64,000 bases of DNA from Hanstruepera ponticola (GTDB lineage: Bacteria > Bacteroidota > Bacteroidia > Flavobacteriales > Flavobacteriaceae): assembly GCF_012931685.1 (NCBI RefSeq), contig NZ_JABANC010000001.1:1240001-1304000 (forward strand). The letters are read 5' to 3'. How positions within the stretch are numbered: position 1 is the stretch's first letter; each line of letters begins with the position of its first letter. Shown here in pieces: positions 27,540 through 37,491 of this stretch. Below the pieces are notes generated by a model that saw only the letters and a list, made by a program, of their open reading frames with translations, made no database searches and was not told the origin of the DNA. A program made the position numbers and the translations under genes.

Positions 27540-28394
27540 TTCTCTTAAGGGTTGATTCGTAATTAAATCAATATACAAGTTCACTTTCTTTTTTAGGTCT
27601 TTTCTATGAGTAATGAAATCTAAAAACCCATGTTCTAATAAGAACTCTGATGTTTGGAAACCTTCAGGTAATTCCTGTCCCGTAGTATCACGTACCACTC
27701 GTGGGCCTGCAAACCCAATTAAAGCACCAGGTTCTGATATATTGATATCTCCTAGCATGGCAAACGACGCTGTCGTACCTCCAGTTGTTGGGTCAGTACA
27801 CAATGAAATATAAGGTATGCCAGCATCAGCTAATTGAGCTAATTTAACAGATGTTTTGGCTAATTGCATTAGTGATAGTGCTGCCTCCATCATACGAGCC
27901 CCTCCTGATTTTGAGATAATCATAAAAGGAGTTTTCTTCTTTAATGCATAATCGGCTGCACGTGCTATTTTTTCACCCACAACACTTCCCATTGAACCAC
28001 CAATAAATGAAAAGTCCATACATGCTACAACCAAATCTTTGCCTTTAGATTTTCCAACGGCACAACGTACAGCATCTTTTAGTTTCGTTTTTTCCTGTGC
28101 TGCTTTTAAACGGTCTGGATATTTTTTTGTGTCCTCGAATTTTAAAGGGTCTTTAGATTCTAGTTTGGCGTCTAATTCTTTGTATTTGTTTTCGTCAAAA
28201 AGGATACTGAAATATTCTTCACTACCTATTCTTACGTGGTAACCATCTTCTGGACTAACAAAGTAATTTTGCTCAAGTTCTTTAGCATCAACTATTTTAC
28301 CTGTTGGCGATTTATACCACAGACCTCGCGGTGTATCTTTCTTCTGTTCTGTTGAGGTTTGAATCCCCTTCTCTTTTCTTTTAAACCAAGCCAT
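27537..28394 (-). CDS. accD: Acetyl-CoA carboxylase carboxyltransferase beta subunit, zinc ribbon cysteines absent
   Basis: A 285-aa subunit that moves the carboxyl group from biotin to acetyl-CoA in the first step of fatty acid synthesis. The crotonase-like carboxyltransferase domain spans about residues 90-280, with [34 protein letters not shown] and GFAGPRVV. The N-terminal zinc ribbon segment aligns with the usual one by its surrounding sequence (LWYKSP...[10 protein letters not shown]). All four metal-binding Cys are replaced. The domain length is kept, so a metal-free fold is likely. Confidence 0.95.
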   Translation of the reverse strand: MAWFKRKEKGIQTSTEQKKDTPRGLWYKSPTGKIVDAKELEQNYFVSPEDGYHVRIGSEEYFSILFDENKYKELDAKLESKDPLKFEDTKKYPDRLKAAQEKTKLKDAVRCAVGKSKGKDLVVACMDFSFIGGSMGSVVGEKIARAADYALKKKTPFMIISKSGGARMMEAALSLMQLAKTSVKLAQLADAGIPYISLCTDPTTGGTTASFAMLGDINISEPGALIGFAGPRVVRDTTGQELPEGFQTSEFLLEHGFLDFITHRKDLKKKVNLYIDLITNQPLRE

Positions 28395-28424
28395 GACTAT
28401 TTTGTTTAGTTGTTAGTTAGGGTG

Positions 28425-28432
28425 CAAATTTA
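28425..28432 (-). promoter_or_regulatory. -7 element of accD
   Basis: On the minus strand it reads TAAATTTG, a full TAnnTTTG match, 30 bases upstream of the accD ATG. It overlaps the stop codon of fbaA, so accD can be expressed separately from the aldolase. Confidence 0.55.
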
Positions 28433-29497
28433 TAAAGTATTTACATTATTAAGGTCTTCAAAAGCCTTTTTTAATCTTTCAACAAAGGTATTTTCGCCTT
28501 TTCGCAGCCAAACTCTTGGGTCATAATACTTTTTATTAGGAACGTCATCACCATCAGGGTTGCCAATTTGTGATTGTAAATAGGCTTCCTTTTCTTTCAT
28601 ATAATCACGGACACCACTCATAAAGGCATATTGCATATCAGTGTCAATATTCATTTTTATAACCCCATAACCAATGGCTTCACGAATTTCTTCAACTGTT
28701 GATCCTGAACCACCATGGAAAACAAAATCTATGTGGTTGTGTTTCAAACCAAATTTTTTACTCACATATTCTTGGGAATTCTTTAGTATTTTAGGTGTTA
28801 GCTTAACATTTCCAGGTTTGTAAACACCGTGAACATTTCCAAATGCAGCAGCGATTGTGAATTGGTCACTTACCTTACTTAATTCTTCATAGGCATATGC
28901 TACTTCTTCAGGTTGCGTGTATAATTTAGAATCGTCAACATCCGTATTGTCAACGCCATCTTCTTCACCGCCTGTTATACCTAATTCAATTTCAAGGGTC
29001 ATCCCCATTTTACTCATTCTTGATAGATATTGTTTACAGATTTCAATATTTTCTTCGATAGGTTCCTCACTTAAATCTATCATATGTGAACTGTAAAGCG
29101 GCTTTCCAGTTTCGGCAAACTGTTTTTCACTAGCTTCCAATAAACCATCTATCCATGGCAGCAATTTTTTAGCACAATGATCAGTATGTAAGATGACAGG
29201 TACACCATAAGCTTCAGCCATTAAGTGAACATGTTTGGCGCCAGCAATGCTACCAGCAATGGCTGCCTTTTGGTTTTCATTACTCAATCCTTTACCTGCA
29301 TTAAAAACACCACCTCCATTAGAAAACTGAATAATAACAGGTGCATTTAAATCTCTGGCGGTTTCTAAAACACCATTGATACTGTTTGATCCTACTACGT
29401 TAACAGCAGGTAGGGCAAACCCTTTTTCTTTGGCAAGTTTAAATATTTCTTGAACTTCGTGGCCAGTGGCGACACCAGCTTTAATATTGTGAGACAT
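28430..29497 (-). CDS. fbaA: Class II fructose-bisphosphate aldolase
   Basis: A 355-aa zinc-dependent aldolase of glycolysis and gluconeogenesis that cleaves fructose-1,6-bisphosphate. The zinc and substrate motifs are HTDHCAKK (near residue 110), the Glu-rich ELGITGGEEDGVD loop, AAFGNVHGVYKPG and VFHGGSGST. Together they mark the class IIA form found in E. coli. The length is typical. Confidence 0.96.
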   Translation of the reverse strand: MSHNIKAGVATGHEVQEIFKLAKEKGFALPAVNVVGSNSINGVLETARDLNAPVIIQFSNGGGVFNAGKGLSNENQKAAIAGSIAGAKHVHLMAEAYGVPVILHTDHCAKKLLPWIDGLLEASEKQFAETGKPLYSSHMIDLSEEPIEENIEICKQYLSRMSKMGMTLEIELGITGGEEDGVDNTDVDDSKLYTQPEEVAYAYEELSKVSDQFTIAAAFGNVHGVYKPGNVKLTPKILKNSQEYVSKKFGLKHNHIDFVFHGGSGSTVEEIREAIGYGVIKMNIDTDMQYAFMSGVRDYMKEKEAYLQSQIGNPDGDDVPNKKYYDPRVWLRKGENTFVERLKKAFEDLNNVNTL

Positions 29498-29517
29498 ATT
29501 TTAAAAATTTTGAATAA

Positions 29518-29525
29518 CAAAAATA
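29518..29525 (-). promoter_or_regulatory. -7 element of fbaA
   Basis: On the minus strand it reads TATTTTTG, a full TAnnTTTG match, about 20 bases upstream of the aldolase ATG. Confidence 0.5.
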
Positions 29526-29540
29526 ATAAAATAAAACAGC

Positions 29541-32066
29541 TTAAAAAGGGTAATTGATACCAATGTTATAAACAGCACTCTTGAAGTTGTAATCATTAAA
29601 CCATCTATTTGAATTTTGATAAGAGGGGTCATAGGTTTTAAACCCTATGTCAAAACGAAAAACAACAAAGCCAAAATCATACCTTAAGCCAAAACCTGTG
29701 CCTAGAGCAATGTCTTCTAGTGAGCTAAAATCAGTGAAAGTGGCACTTTCATCTTCAACATTGTCCAATACATTCCAGATATTTCCAGCATCAGCAAAAA
29801 GGGCACCATGCAGACTTTCAAAAATATTAAAGCGGTATTCTAAATTCAAGGCTATTTTAAGGTTAGCTTCATTAAATTCATCATTACTATCAGAACTTCC
29901 GGGTCCTAAACTATATGCTGTCCAAGCTCTATTGTCATTAGTTCCACCCGCAAAGAAACTTTTTGAAAATGGGATACTATTTGAATTCCCATATGGAATA
30001 GCTATTCCAAAAAACGACCTCATTGCCAATACCCGTTTATTGCCTAGATCCCAATGTTTAATATAATCTAGTTCTGGTTTTACATATTGGGAGTAAGCAA
30101 CATTAAAAATTTCATAATTACCATCATTATTTTTCTCTAAATTAAAAACGCTTGAAGCTAATGATAATACATTTCCTGCTGATTCTAGCTTAACCCTGAA
30201 AATTGAAAAACTTTCGTCAAAAAGACTTGATCTATTGTCACGCACATAATTAAAGCTAGAGGATATGATTAAGTTGTTTTCAGTAAGTCGAGTTTGTCTT
30301 TCATCAATGTAATTTACGGTTTGAATATCGTCATCTGTCAATCCAGGTGGTGGGTTATTGCTTAATACTTCATCAATAAACTCGTTGGCTTGACCAGGGA
30401 TTCCTAGTTCATCATCTGGTCCAATGTAGCCAATGTCTTGTGCAATATCATTTAATGTAGTAAACGAAGTGCTATAAACATTAAAATAATTGTCAGGATT
30501 TAGATTTCTAACATATTGTGAACTCAATAAATCAAATCGGTTTGTTACTTTATCATTGGGTCGCCACTTATAATTAATCGCTCCTGTAAAAGTGCGTTTA
30601 TCAAGGCCAATATTAGTTTGGTTTGAACTTGATATGCTAATACGTGTAGAAGGAGACATGCTTTTTGGAATGATACTTTCAGTATTAAAAGGAAAAAATA
30701 GTCTTGGAATAGTTAATTTTAAATCGGCACCCCATTCTTGAATATCAAAAAATCGATCTTCATCATTGGCAGCGTCTTTAGAAGCTCCAATACTTCCAAA
30801 TGCTGTTAATTCTAAAGTTTCGGCTCCTCCAAATACATTTCTCATTAAAATGGAAGGATTGAAGGACAATCCAATTTGTTGGATATTGCTCTGTGAAACT
30901 TCAGCGCCAAAACTTAAACTAAACTTCTTTAAAGGAGTTAAGTACACATTGGCGGTAAGCGTGGTGTCTTGATTCTCAATATATTCAATGTTAGGATACT
31001 TAAACGTGCGCAGTTCAGAAATATGTCTGTATGACATGGTTCGGTCCCTATCCTTAAAAACCGATCCTGGTGTAATGAATATAGCATCAGTTAGAGCCTT
31101 GGGTTTGAACCGTAATTCATCATTGCTGTACAGATTATAACCCTCGTAACTGGTGGAATCTTTTTGAGTTTTATTACGGTCTAAATATGAATAGTCGGTA
31201 AATATATTGACTTCTTTTATTTTGTAAATATTGAAAGGTTCTCGTCTTGAAGAGTCATCAATTTTTATTAACCTATTTTGAATTTGTAAATCTACTTTTA
31301 CTTTTTTATTTGTGTCGATGGTGTCCATTTCAAAATAGACATAATCTTCACTAAAATGATAAACACCATTGTTTCTGAAATAGTTGGTTAAGCGGTCTTT
31401 TTCTTTTTCAAAAGTAGCTGTTTTATATTGTTTGTTTAGTTTGATATACGATTTGCCTTTGGAGACTAAATAAAGCGAGTCAACAACACGAGAATCTATT
31501 TTTGTTGACAAGGAGTCAACAATATAGGGTTCACCTGTTGCTACTTGGTAATCAACGGTCGCTCTTTGATTATCGTTTCGCGTGATTTTTGATGTGGCTT
31601 TTGCATTGAACCAGCCATTATGAAAATAGTAGGCTTCCAATCGCCTTATTGAGCGCTCAACTTTAGAATCATCTAAAATCACAGGTGCTTCTCCTGTTTT
31701 TTTTAGCCAATTATTGAATCCTATGCGCGATTCAACATATTTGTCCAATTGTTTTTTTGATAAAAACTTTTCTAATCGTTCTCTTTTTTTAGGCTTCTTA
31801 TCAATATTACTATTAACTATGGAGTCTATATTAGGTCTAGCTAAATTATAGATATGTAGTCTAAACGGAAAGCCCAAAAATTTTCTGTTATCCTTTTGAT
31901 AGAGGAGGTTATTTATGGTTTCAGTTTTATTAACTTTGTCGTTAACGTAAATAGTGTTATTAGTAAGTAGATGCTCATCATCAGCTACGCGCTTAATAGA
32001 ATTACAGGATGCCAAAAGCAAAGCTATAGTTATATTTAGTGCTATTTTATTGATGTCTATTTTCAA
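29541..32066 (-). CDS. tamL: TamL: BamA/TamA-family outer membrane lipoprotein
   Basis: An 841-aa Omp85-family protein. A lipoprotein signal ends in LLASC (Cys21), followed by POTRA-type repeats (about residues 30-400). A C-terminal 16-strand-like barrel ends in Phe (INYPF), with the conserved FFAGGTNDNRAW (VRGF-like) and RFDIGF segments. Lipid attachment of a TamA homologue is the mark of Bacteroidota TamL, which partners a TamB in envelope assembly. The start is taken as TTG at 32066; no ATG precedes the signal and another TTG two codons earlier is possible. No tamB lies in this window. Confidence 0.9.
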   Translation of the reverse strand: MKIDINKIALNITIALLLASCNSIKRVADDEHLLTNNTIYVNDKVNKTETINNLLYQKDNRKFLGFPFRLHIYNLARPNIDSIVNSNIDKKPKKRERLEKFLSKKQLDKYVESRIGFNNWLKKTGEAPVILDDSKVERSIRRLEAYYFHNGWFNAKATSKITRNDNQRATVDYQVATGEPYIVDSLSTKIDSRVVDSLYLVSKGKSYIKLNKQYKTATFEKEKDRLTNYFRNNGVYHFSEDYVYFEMDTIDTNKKVKVDLQIQNRLIKIDDSSRREPFNIYKIKEVNIFTDYSYLDRNKTQKDSTSYEGYNLYSNDELRFKPKALTDAIFITPGSVFKDRDRTMSYRHISELRTFKYPNIEYIENQDTTLTANVYLTPLKKFSLSFGAEVSQSNIQQIGLSFNPSILMRNVFGGAETLELTAFGSIGASKDAANDEDRFFDIQEWGADLKLTIPRLFFPFNTESIIPKSMSPSTRISISSSNQTNIGLDKRTFTGAINYKWRPNDKVTNRFDLLSSQYVRNLNPDNYFNVYSTSFTTLNDIAQDIGYIGPDDELGIPGQANEFIDEVLSNNPPPGLTDDDIQTVNYIDERQTRLTENNLIISSSFNYVRDNRSSLFDESFSIFRVKLESAGNVLSLASSVFNLEKNNDGNYEIFNVAYSQYVKPELDYIKHWDLGNKRVLAMRSFFGIAIPYGNSNSIPFSKSFFAGGTNDNRAWTAYSLGPGSSDSNDEFNEANLKIALNLEYRFNIFESLHGALFADAGNIWNVLDNVEDESATFTDFSSLEDIALGTGFGLRYDFGFVVFRFDIGFKTYDPSYQNSNRWFNDYNFKSAVYNIGINYPF

Positions 32067-32260
32067 GTACAAATAAATTAAAAGTATTTTAGTCTGATAA
32101 TTGTAAAAAGGTATTAGTTTTATTTAAAATGCTTACTAAATATATGATTCAAAAGTACATTATTTCTATTAAAAAAGATAGTTTATCATCAAAGCTTTGT
32201 ATGAGCTATTTTCAATTTTTTTTAATTGTTTTTCTACTGTAAAAAAGTAAGATAAGTTAT

Positions 32261-32977
32261 ATGCTTTCAAAAAATCAAATAAAATTAATAACAAGTTTAA
32301 AACATAAAAAGTTCAGGCAAGAGCATGGGCTCTTTGTGGCTGAAGGGATTAAAACAATTAAAGAGTTTTTAAATGCTCCATTTGAATTAGTTCAGTTATT
32401 TACGGTAAAACCGTTCAATATTGATGCCAAATTTGAAACTTTAATTACTGATCAAGAATTAAAAAAAATAAGTTTTTTAAAATCACCTAATCAGGCTTTG
32501 GCACTTTTTAAAATCCCAAATAGCCATGTAATTGATTTTAATAACCTTGTTGTAGTTTTGGACGCAGTAAGAGACCCAGGCAATTTAGGTACTATTATCA
32601 GGCTATGTGATTGGTTTGGTATTCCTGATTTGATTTGCAGTGAAACAACAGTCGATGCGTATAATCCTAAAGTGATTCAGGCTACAATGGGATCATTAAC
32701 CAGAGTAAATATTACGTATTTAAATTTAGATGCCTTTTTAGAAAAAACGTCTTTGCCAATTTTTGGAGCCTTTATGGAAGGGAATAATGTATATCAAGAA
32801 AAATTACCTAAAAAAGGGATTTTGGTACTGGGAAATGAGGCCAATGGTATTTCTAAATCTATAGAAGAAAAAATTAATCAACGTATTGCTATTCCAAGAT
32901 TTGGTACTATTCAAAAAACCGAAAGTTTAAATGTAGCTACTGCCGCTGCAATTTTAATAAGTGAATTTAAGCGTTAA
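32261..32977 (+). CDS. TrmH/SpoU family RNA 2'-O-methyltransferase
   Basis: A 238-aa enzyme with an N-terminal substrate-binding part (about residues 1-85) and a knotted SPOUT domain. The three SpoU motifs are DPGNLGTIIR, VLGNEANGIS and SLNVATAAAI. It probably uses SAM to methylate a ribose 2'-OH in rRNA or tRNA; the target base cannot be read. It is convergent with porT across 8 bases. Confidence 0.92.
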   Translation: MLSKNQIKLITSLKHKKFRQEHGLFVAEGIKTIKEFLNAPFELVQLFTVKPFNIDAKFETLITDQELKKISFLKSPNQALALFKIPNSHVIDFNNLVVVLDAVRDPGNLGTIIRLCDWFGIPDLICSETTVDAYNPKVIQATMGSLTRVNITYLNLDAFLEKTSLPIFGAFMEGNNVYQEKLPKKGILVLGNEANGISKSIEEKINQRIAIPRFGTIQKTESLNVATAAAILISEFKR

Positions 32978-32985
32978 AATTTAGA

Positions 32986-33702
32986 TTACTGAAATGTGAA
33001 GTTTATAAAAACGCCTCTAGTTTTCATACTGTTCACGTTTCCTGTCCACGGACTATTAGGGTCTTTGTCTCGAACCAATTCATCGTTTATGGCAAATACA
33101 CCTCTTATAGAAGGTGTGAACTTGAAATAGTGTAAGTAGAAATCAATACCAAAACCAATTTCATAAAAATACATGTTTCTTTTAGTTCTAAATTGACCTG
33201 AACTATTGTCGTCAGGATTGTTTTCATTACTAGATAAATTAAGCGCAGTAGAAACGCCACCAACCACAAACGGTTTAAAGTTATTGAGGCGTTTGGTAGA
33301 GAATTTCAATAACAAAGGCACATGAATATAGGTTGATTGTACTTCCCTTTTAAGGTCAGAATCTGTAAAATCTTCAACACCATTAAAATAACTCTCATCA
33401 TATTCTAAATTTCGAGTAGAAATATATAGACCTGGTTCCAAGCGCAAATCAATATGTTCATGAATTCTCATATTACCAATTAATCCCACATTAAATCCTG
33501 TTCCTTTTTGGACAAGAATATCGGCTTTATCTTCGTTGTAATCAAAATTGAAATCGTAGCTATTAAACCCTAAAAAGTAGCCGTAGCTTAAAAATTTCTT
33601 ATCTTCATTATCGAGATTTCTAATCTTTTCTTTTGAAAAGAGCTGGGCAGAAACCGACTGAAAGGTTAATATAAATACAAGTAGAACAAATATATTCTTC
33701 AT
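32986..33702 (-). CDS. porT: Type IX secretion protein PorT
   Basis: A 238-aa outer-membrane beta-barrel protein with a Sec signal peptide (MKNIFVLLVFILTFQSVSAQ). The mature part has alternating beta-strands ending in FINFTFQ. PorT (SprT) is required for T9SS function and gliding in Bacteroidota. The family is recognised from the LEPGLYISTRNLEY-type strands, the barrel pattern and the conserved linkage to ubiE, whose stop lies four bases upstream. An ATG 25 codons earlier lies inside ubiE and is rejected. Confidence 0.88.
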   Translation of the reverse strand: MKNIFVLLVFILTFQSVSAQLFSKEKIRNLDNEDKKFLSYGYFLGFNSYDFNFDYNEDKADILVQKGTGFNVGLIGNMRIHEHIDLRLEPGLYISTRNLEYDESYFNGVEDFTDSDLKREVQSTYIHVPLLLKFSTKRLNNFKPFVVGGVSTALNLSSNENNPDDNSSGQFRTKRNMYFYEIGFGIDFYLHYFKFTPSIRGVFAINDELVRDKDPNSPWTGNVNSMKTRGVFINFTFQ

Positions 33703-33706
33703 AGTT

Positions 33707-34432
33707 TTATTTAGATGATGTATAAATAGTTGCCACACCAAAAGTTTGTGGCAAATCATTAACATTAATAAACCCAATTTTACGTAAAATATTGTTCATA
33801 GCTTCACCATAAGGAAAAACAGATGCAGATTCACATAAATATTTGTAAGCACTTTTGTCTTTAGAAAATACTTTGCCAATTATAGGTAAAATATTTTTTG
33901 TGTAGAAATTATAACCCTGTTTGTAAGGTGTTTTTGTAGGTATTGATGTTTCAAGTATTACAAACGTACCACCAGGTTTAAGAACACGATAAATTTCAGC
34001 TAGTCCTTTTTCAAGAGTTTCAAAATTACGGATGCCAAATGCTACAGTGATGGCGTCAAAATAATTATCTTCAAAAGGCATGTTTTCGGAATCACCCAAA
34101 ACCAATTCTACTGTATTTTCTAACCCTTTTTTTCTGATTTTTTGTTTTCCAATCTCGAGCATGCCACTACTAATATCTAACCCAATAATGGTTTTGGCAT
34201 TGGTTTCAGTAAGATTAATTGCTAAATCTCCTGTTCCTGTTGCAATATCAAGAATATTTTCTGGGTTTTTCTCACTAACTATTGCAACTACTTTTTTTCG
34301 CCAAGATATATCAATTCCAAATGATATAACACGATTCAATCCATCGTAATCTCCGGAAATATTATCAAACATTTTAGCTACTTGTTCCTTCTTACCAAGA
34401 TCACTATCCTTATATGGTTTAACTTTTGACAA
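33707..34432 (-). CDS. ubiE: Demethylmenaquinone methyltransferase UbiE/MenG
   Basis: A 241-aa class I SAM methyltransferase that makes menaquinone. It carries DIATGTGDLAI (SAM loop), VKPYKDS and FDNISGDYDGLNRVISFG near the N-terminus, VAFGIRNFE and LKPGGTFVILE. The start is TTG at 34432 (SKVKPYKDS), because an upstream TTG at 34450 lies within the -7 promoter element. Menaquinone links to the Na+-NQR encoded later in this window. Confidence 0.95.
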   Translation of the reverse strand: MSKVKPYKDSDLGKKEQVAKMFDNISGDYDGLNRVISFGIDISWRKKVVAIVSEKNPENILDIATGTGDLAINLTETNAKTIIGLDISSGMLEIGKQKIRKKGLENTVELVLGDSENMPFEDNYFDAITVAFGIRNFETLEKGLAEIYRVLKPGGTFVILETSIPTKTPYKQGYNFYTKNILPIIGKVFSKDKSAYKYLCESASVFPYGEAMNNILRKIGFINVNDLPQTFGVATIYTSSK

Positions 34433-34447
34433 ACTGTATTTTTTTCG

Positions 34448-34455
34448 CAAATATA
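34448..34455 (-). promoter_or_regulatory. -7 element of ubiE-porT
   Basis: On the minus strand it reads TATATTTG. It overlaps the upstream TTG of the open frame and lies 16 bases before the TTG chosen as start. Confidence 0.6.
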
Positions 34456-34536
34456 AACTATTAACAAGGCATTAAGCAACTAGTTAGTAATTTATTATAA
34501 TACCTTTAATTAATATGGCAATAGTTATTTTTGCTT

Positions 34537-34544
34537 TATATTTG
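34537..34544 (+). promoter_or_regulatory. -7 element of trkA-trkH
   Basis: TATATTTG matches TAnnTTTG and lies 25 bases before the TrkA ATG at 34569. It sits inside the 5' extension of the open frame, which supports the shorter protein. Confidence 0.6.
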
Positions 34545-34568
34545 TACTACTTTTTAGTAATACTACAC

Positions 34569-35918
34569 ATGAAAATAATTATTGCTGGTGCTGGTGAAGT
34601 TGGATTTCATTTAGCAAAATTATTGTCTTTTGAATCACAAGAAATCACACTTATAGATACGAATAAAGATAGTTTGCTCTATGCAGATAATCATCTTGAT
34701 ATCAAGGTTATAAAAGGCGATGCAACATCTATTTCTATTTTAAAGGATGCGCGTGTCAATACAAGTGATTTAGTAATTGCAGTTACCTCTTCTGAAACTA
34801 CTAATATTACAGTTTGTGTATTGGCAAAGCAATTGGGTGCCAAACGAACCATTGCAAGAATATCAAATACAGAATTCATAAATCATAAGGATGAGGTTGG
34901 CTTTACCAAGTTTGGAATAGATGAATTGATTTCGCCTGAAGCGTTAGCAGCATCTGAAATCAAATTATTATTAGATCAATCGGCCTTTAGTGATACCTAT
35001 GCTTTTGAAGATGGCGCTTTGACTATGGTGGGATTGGATCTTTCTAGAACGATGGCTTTTGCAGGTAAAACTGTAAAAGAGGCTGCTCAAATTTTTCCTG
35101 AAATTCATTTTGTACCCATTGCCATTCAACGTTTTGGAACACAATACACTATTATCCCAAGAGGAGATACGATGTTGAAAGAAGGTGATCATGTGGTTTT
35201 TATAACCTCTGAAGGTGGTGCCGAAGAACTCTGTAAGATTACTGGTAAGATTAATACTGACATCAAGAATGTTATGATTTTGGGCGGTAGTAAAATTGGA
35301 TACAAAACAGCACGCGATCTGGCAAACAGTAACTTGAACATCAAATTAATAGAAAAAGATAAAAATAGAGCCTTTGATTTAGCTGATGAATTACCTAATG
35401 TGTTGGTTATTAATGGTGATGGACGAAATGTGGATTTACTTGATGAAGAAAATATTAGTGATATGGATGCCTTTATTGCTGTTACTGGTAATAGTGAAAT
35501 CAACATTATGTCAAGTCTAGTTGCGAAATCAAAAAATGTAAAAAAAACAATAGCTCTTGTTGAGAATATGGATTATTTTGAGTTATCCCAATCCATAGGT
35601 ATTGATACTCTGATAAACAAAAAGCTACTAGCTGCCAATAATATTTTTAGATATGTAAGACGTGGCGAAGTGGTAGCCATGACCAAGCTGAATAATATGG
35701 ATGCTGAATTATTGGAGTTCAAAGTAAAACCATCATCCAAAATTTGTAATAAGTTTATCAAGGATGTTGGTTTTCCAAGATCAGCTATCATTGGTGGTGT
35801 TATTCGCGATGATATTGGTTATATTGCTTTAGGAGATTTTAAAATACAAGAAGGTGATCGGGTTGTTATTTGTGGCTTGCCGCGATCAATTGTTGAGGTA
35901 GAAAAGCTCTTTTTATAA
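34569..35918 (+). CDS. trkA: Trk potassium uptake regulatory protein TrkA
   Basis: A 449-aa peripheral cytosolic protein that gates the TrkH channel in response to nucleotides. It is a duplicated RCK protein. The first Rossmann motif is GAGEVGFHLAK at the N-terminus and the second is GGSKIGYKTA near residue 236. Each is followed by a TrkA_C domain (ends of both halves, VVFITSEGG and VVICGLPR). The ATG at 34569 starts exactly at the beta-strand MKIIIAGAG. It is followed after one base by trkH. Confidence 0.95.
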   Translation: MKIIIAGAGEVGFHLAKLLSFESQEITLIDTNKDSLLYADNHLDIKVIKGDATSISILKDARVNTSDLVIAVTSSETTNITVCVLAKQLGAKRTIARISNTEFINHKDEVGFTKFGIDELISPEALAASEIKLLLDQSAFSDTYAFEDGALTMVGLDLSRTMAFAGKTVKEAAQIFPEIHFVPIAIQRFGTQYTIIPRGDTMLKEGDHVVFITSEGGAEELCKITGKINTDIKNVMILGGSKIGYKTARDLANSNLNIKLIEKDKNRAFDLADELPNVLVINGDGRNVDLLDEENISDMDAFIAVTGNSEINIMSSLVAKSKNVKKTIALVENMDYFELSQSIGIDTLINKKLLAANNIFRYVRRGEVVAMTKLNNMDAELLEFKVKPSSKICNKFIKDVGFPRSAIIGGVIRDDIGYIALGDFKIQEGDRVVICGLPRSIVEVEKLFL

Positions 35919-35919
35919 T

Positions 35920-37413
35920 ATGAAGCTTAATTACAAAATCATTTTTCATTTTTTTGGATTATTACTACTGTTCAACGGTGGTTTCATTCTATTATCTGCA
36001 TTAGTAAGCTTTATTTATAAGGATGGTGTAACTAATAATCTATTGTTAGGAGGAATCATTATTATAGCCATTGGTGCATTTCTTATGTTCAAAACTAGAG
36101 ATCATAGAAAAGAAATGAACAAACGTGAAGGCTATGTCGTTGTTACCTTTGGGTGGATTATTATGGCTTTATCAGGCACGCTGCCATATGTTTTAACAGG
36201 TGCCATTCCAGAGTTTACCAATGCATTTTTTGAGACTATGTCAGGTTACACAACAACTGGTGCTTCCATTTTGGATGATATAGAAGCTGTTCCTTACGGT
36301 GTATTGTTTTGGCGAAGTTTAACGCACTGGATAGGAGGTATGGGAATTATAGTTCTCGCAGTTGCCATATTACCGCTTTTAGGAATTGGTGGCATGCAGT
36401 TATTTGCTGCTGAAGCGCCTGGTCCAAGTGCTGATAAACTCCATCCCAGGATTACCGATACAGCTAAACGCTTATGGTTAATATATTTCGGGTATACAGC
36501 TGTTGAAACCATATTGTTAAAAGTAGCAGGAATGTCATTTTTTGATGCTATTAATCATGCTATGAGTACTTTGTCTACTGGTGGTTTTTCAACTAAAAAT
36601 GCGAGTGTAGCACATTGGAATGACCAGCCAATCATTCAGTACATTATCATAGTATTTATGTTTTTGGCGGGAACAAACTTCGTTTTAAGCTATTTTGCTT
36701 TTAAAGGAAAAGTGCAAAAAATTATCCGAGATGAAGAGTTTAAATTGTACTTCAAATTTATATTGGTTTTTACAATTATAGCATCGTTGATAATTTATTT
36801 TAAGTCAGATCCAACCTTGTCTTCAATTTCTCATCCTATGATTTTTGGAGCTGGCGAGAGTGCATTTAGGCATGCGCTTTTTCAAGTATTGGCAATTGTA
36901 ACAACAACTGGTTTTGTGACGGCCGATTACACGCTTTGGACACCATTCTTGGTTGTGTTTTTCTTTGGATTGATGTTTTTGGGTGGTTCGGCAGGAAGTA
37001 CTTCAGGTGGTGTAAAAGTAGTAAGACATTTATTGATGATAAAAAATGGATTTGTAGAATTTAGGCGCTCATTACATCCAAATGCTATACTTCCCGTACG
37101 CTATAATACCAAATCGGTTTCCGGAGATATTGTCTTCAATATACTAGCATTCTTTATTCTCTATATGTTATCTTTTATTGTTGGTGCTTTAGTTTTTTCA
37201 ATGTTTAATATTGATTTTCAATCAGCTATTGGTTTGGCTGCTTCGAGTTTGGGTAACGTTGGTCCTGCATTGGGTGATTTTGGACCTGTAAATAATTATG
37301 CGGCATTACCGGCTTTAGGAAAATGGTGGAGCGCCTTCTTAATGTTAATTGGAAGGTTGGAACTATTCACAGTACTCATATTATTGACGCCATTCTTTTG
37401 GAGGAATCGCTAG
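35920..37413 (+). CDS. trkH: Trk/Ktr potassium transporter subunit TrkH
   Basis: A 497-aa polytopic membrane channel protein for K+ uptake. Four repeated membrane-pore-membrane units are visible through the selectivity loop sequences TMSGYTTTGAS, STLSTGGFST, VTTTGFVTAD and SSLGNVGPALG. The intramembrane loop glycine segment FFGLMFLGGSAGSTSGGVK is also present. It is co-transcribed with its regulator trkA. Confidence 0.95.
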   Translation: MKLNYKIIFHFFGLLLLFNGGFILLSALVSFIYKDGVTNNLLLGGIIIIAIGAFLMFKTRDHRKEMNKREGYVVVTFGWIIMALSGTLPYVLTGAIPEFTNAFFETMSGYTTTGASILDDIEAVPYGVLFWRSLTHWIGGMGIIVLAVAILPLLGIGGMQLFAAEAPGPSADKLHPRITDTAKRLWLIYFGYTAVETILLKVAGMSFFDAINHAMSTLSTGGFSTKNASVAHWNDQPIIQYIIIVFMFLAGTNFVLSYFAFKGKVQKIIRDEEFKLYFKFILVFTIIASLIIYFKSDPTLSSISHPMIFGAGESAFRHALFQVLAIVTTTGFVTADYTLWTPFLVVFFFGLMFLGGSAGSTSGGVKVVRHLLMIKNGFVEFRRSLHPNAILPVRYNTKSVSGDIVFNILAFFILYMLSFIVGALVFSMFNIDFQSAIGLAASSLGNVGPALGDFGPVNNYAALPALGKWWSAFLMLIGRLELFTVLILLTPFFWRNR

Positions 37414-37491
37414 TAAATTAATTTTTTGATTGTTGTAACAATTTTTAAAATGGCTCGTCTTAATTATGTAACCAATTTAAAAACCAAAATC

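Noticed and set aside
34515-34568. N-terminal membrane-like extension of TrkA
   Set aside because: The -7 element TATATTTG lies within it, and TrkA begins at the Rossmann strand.
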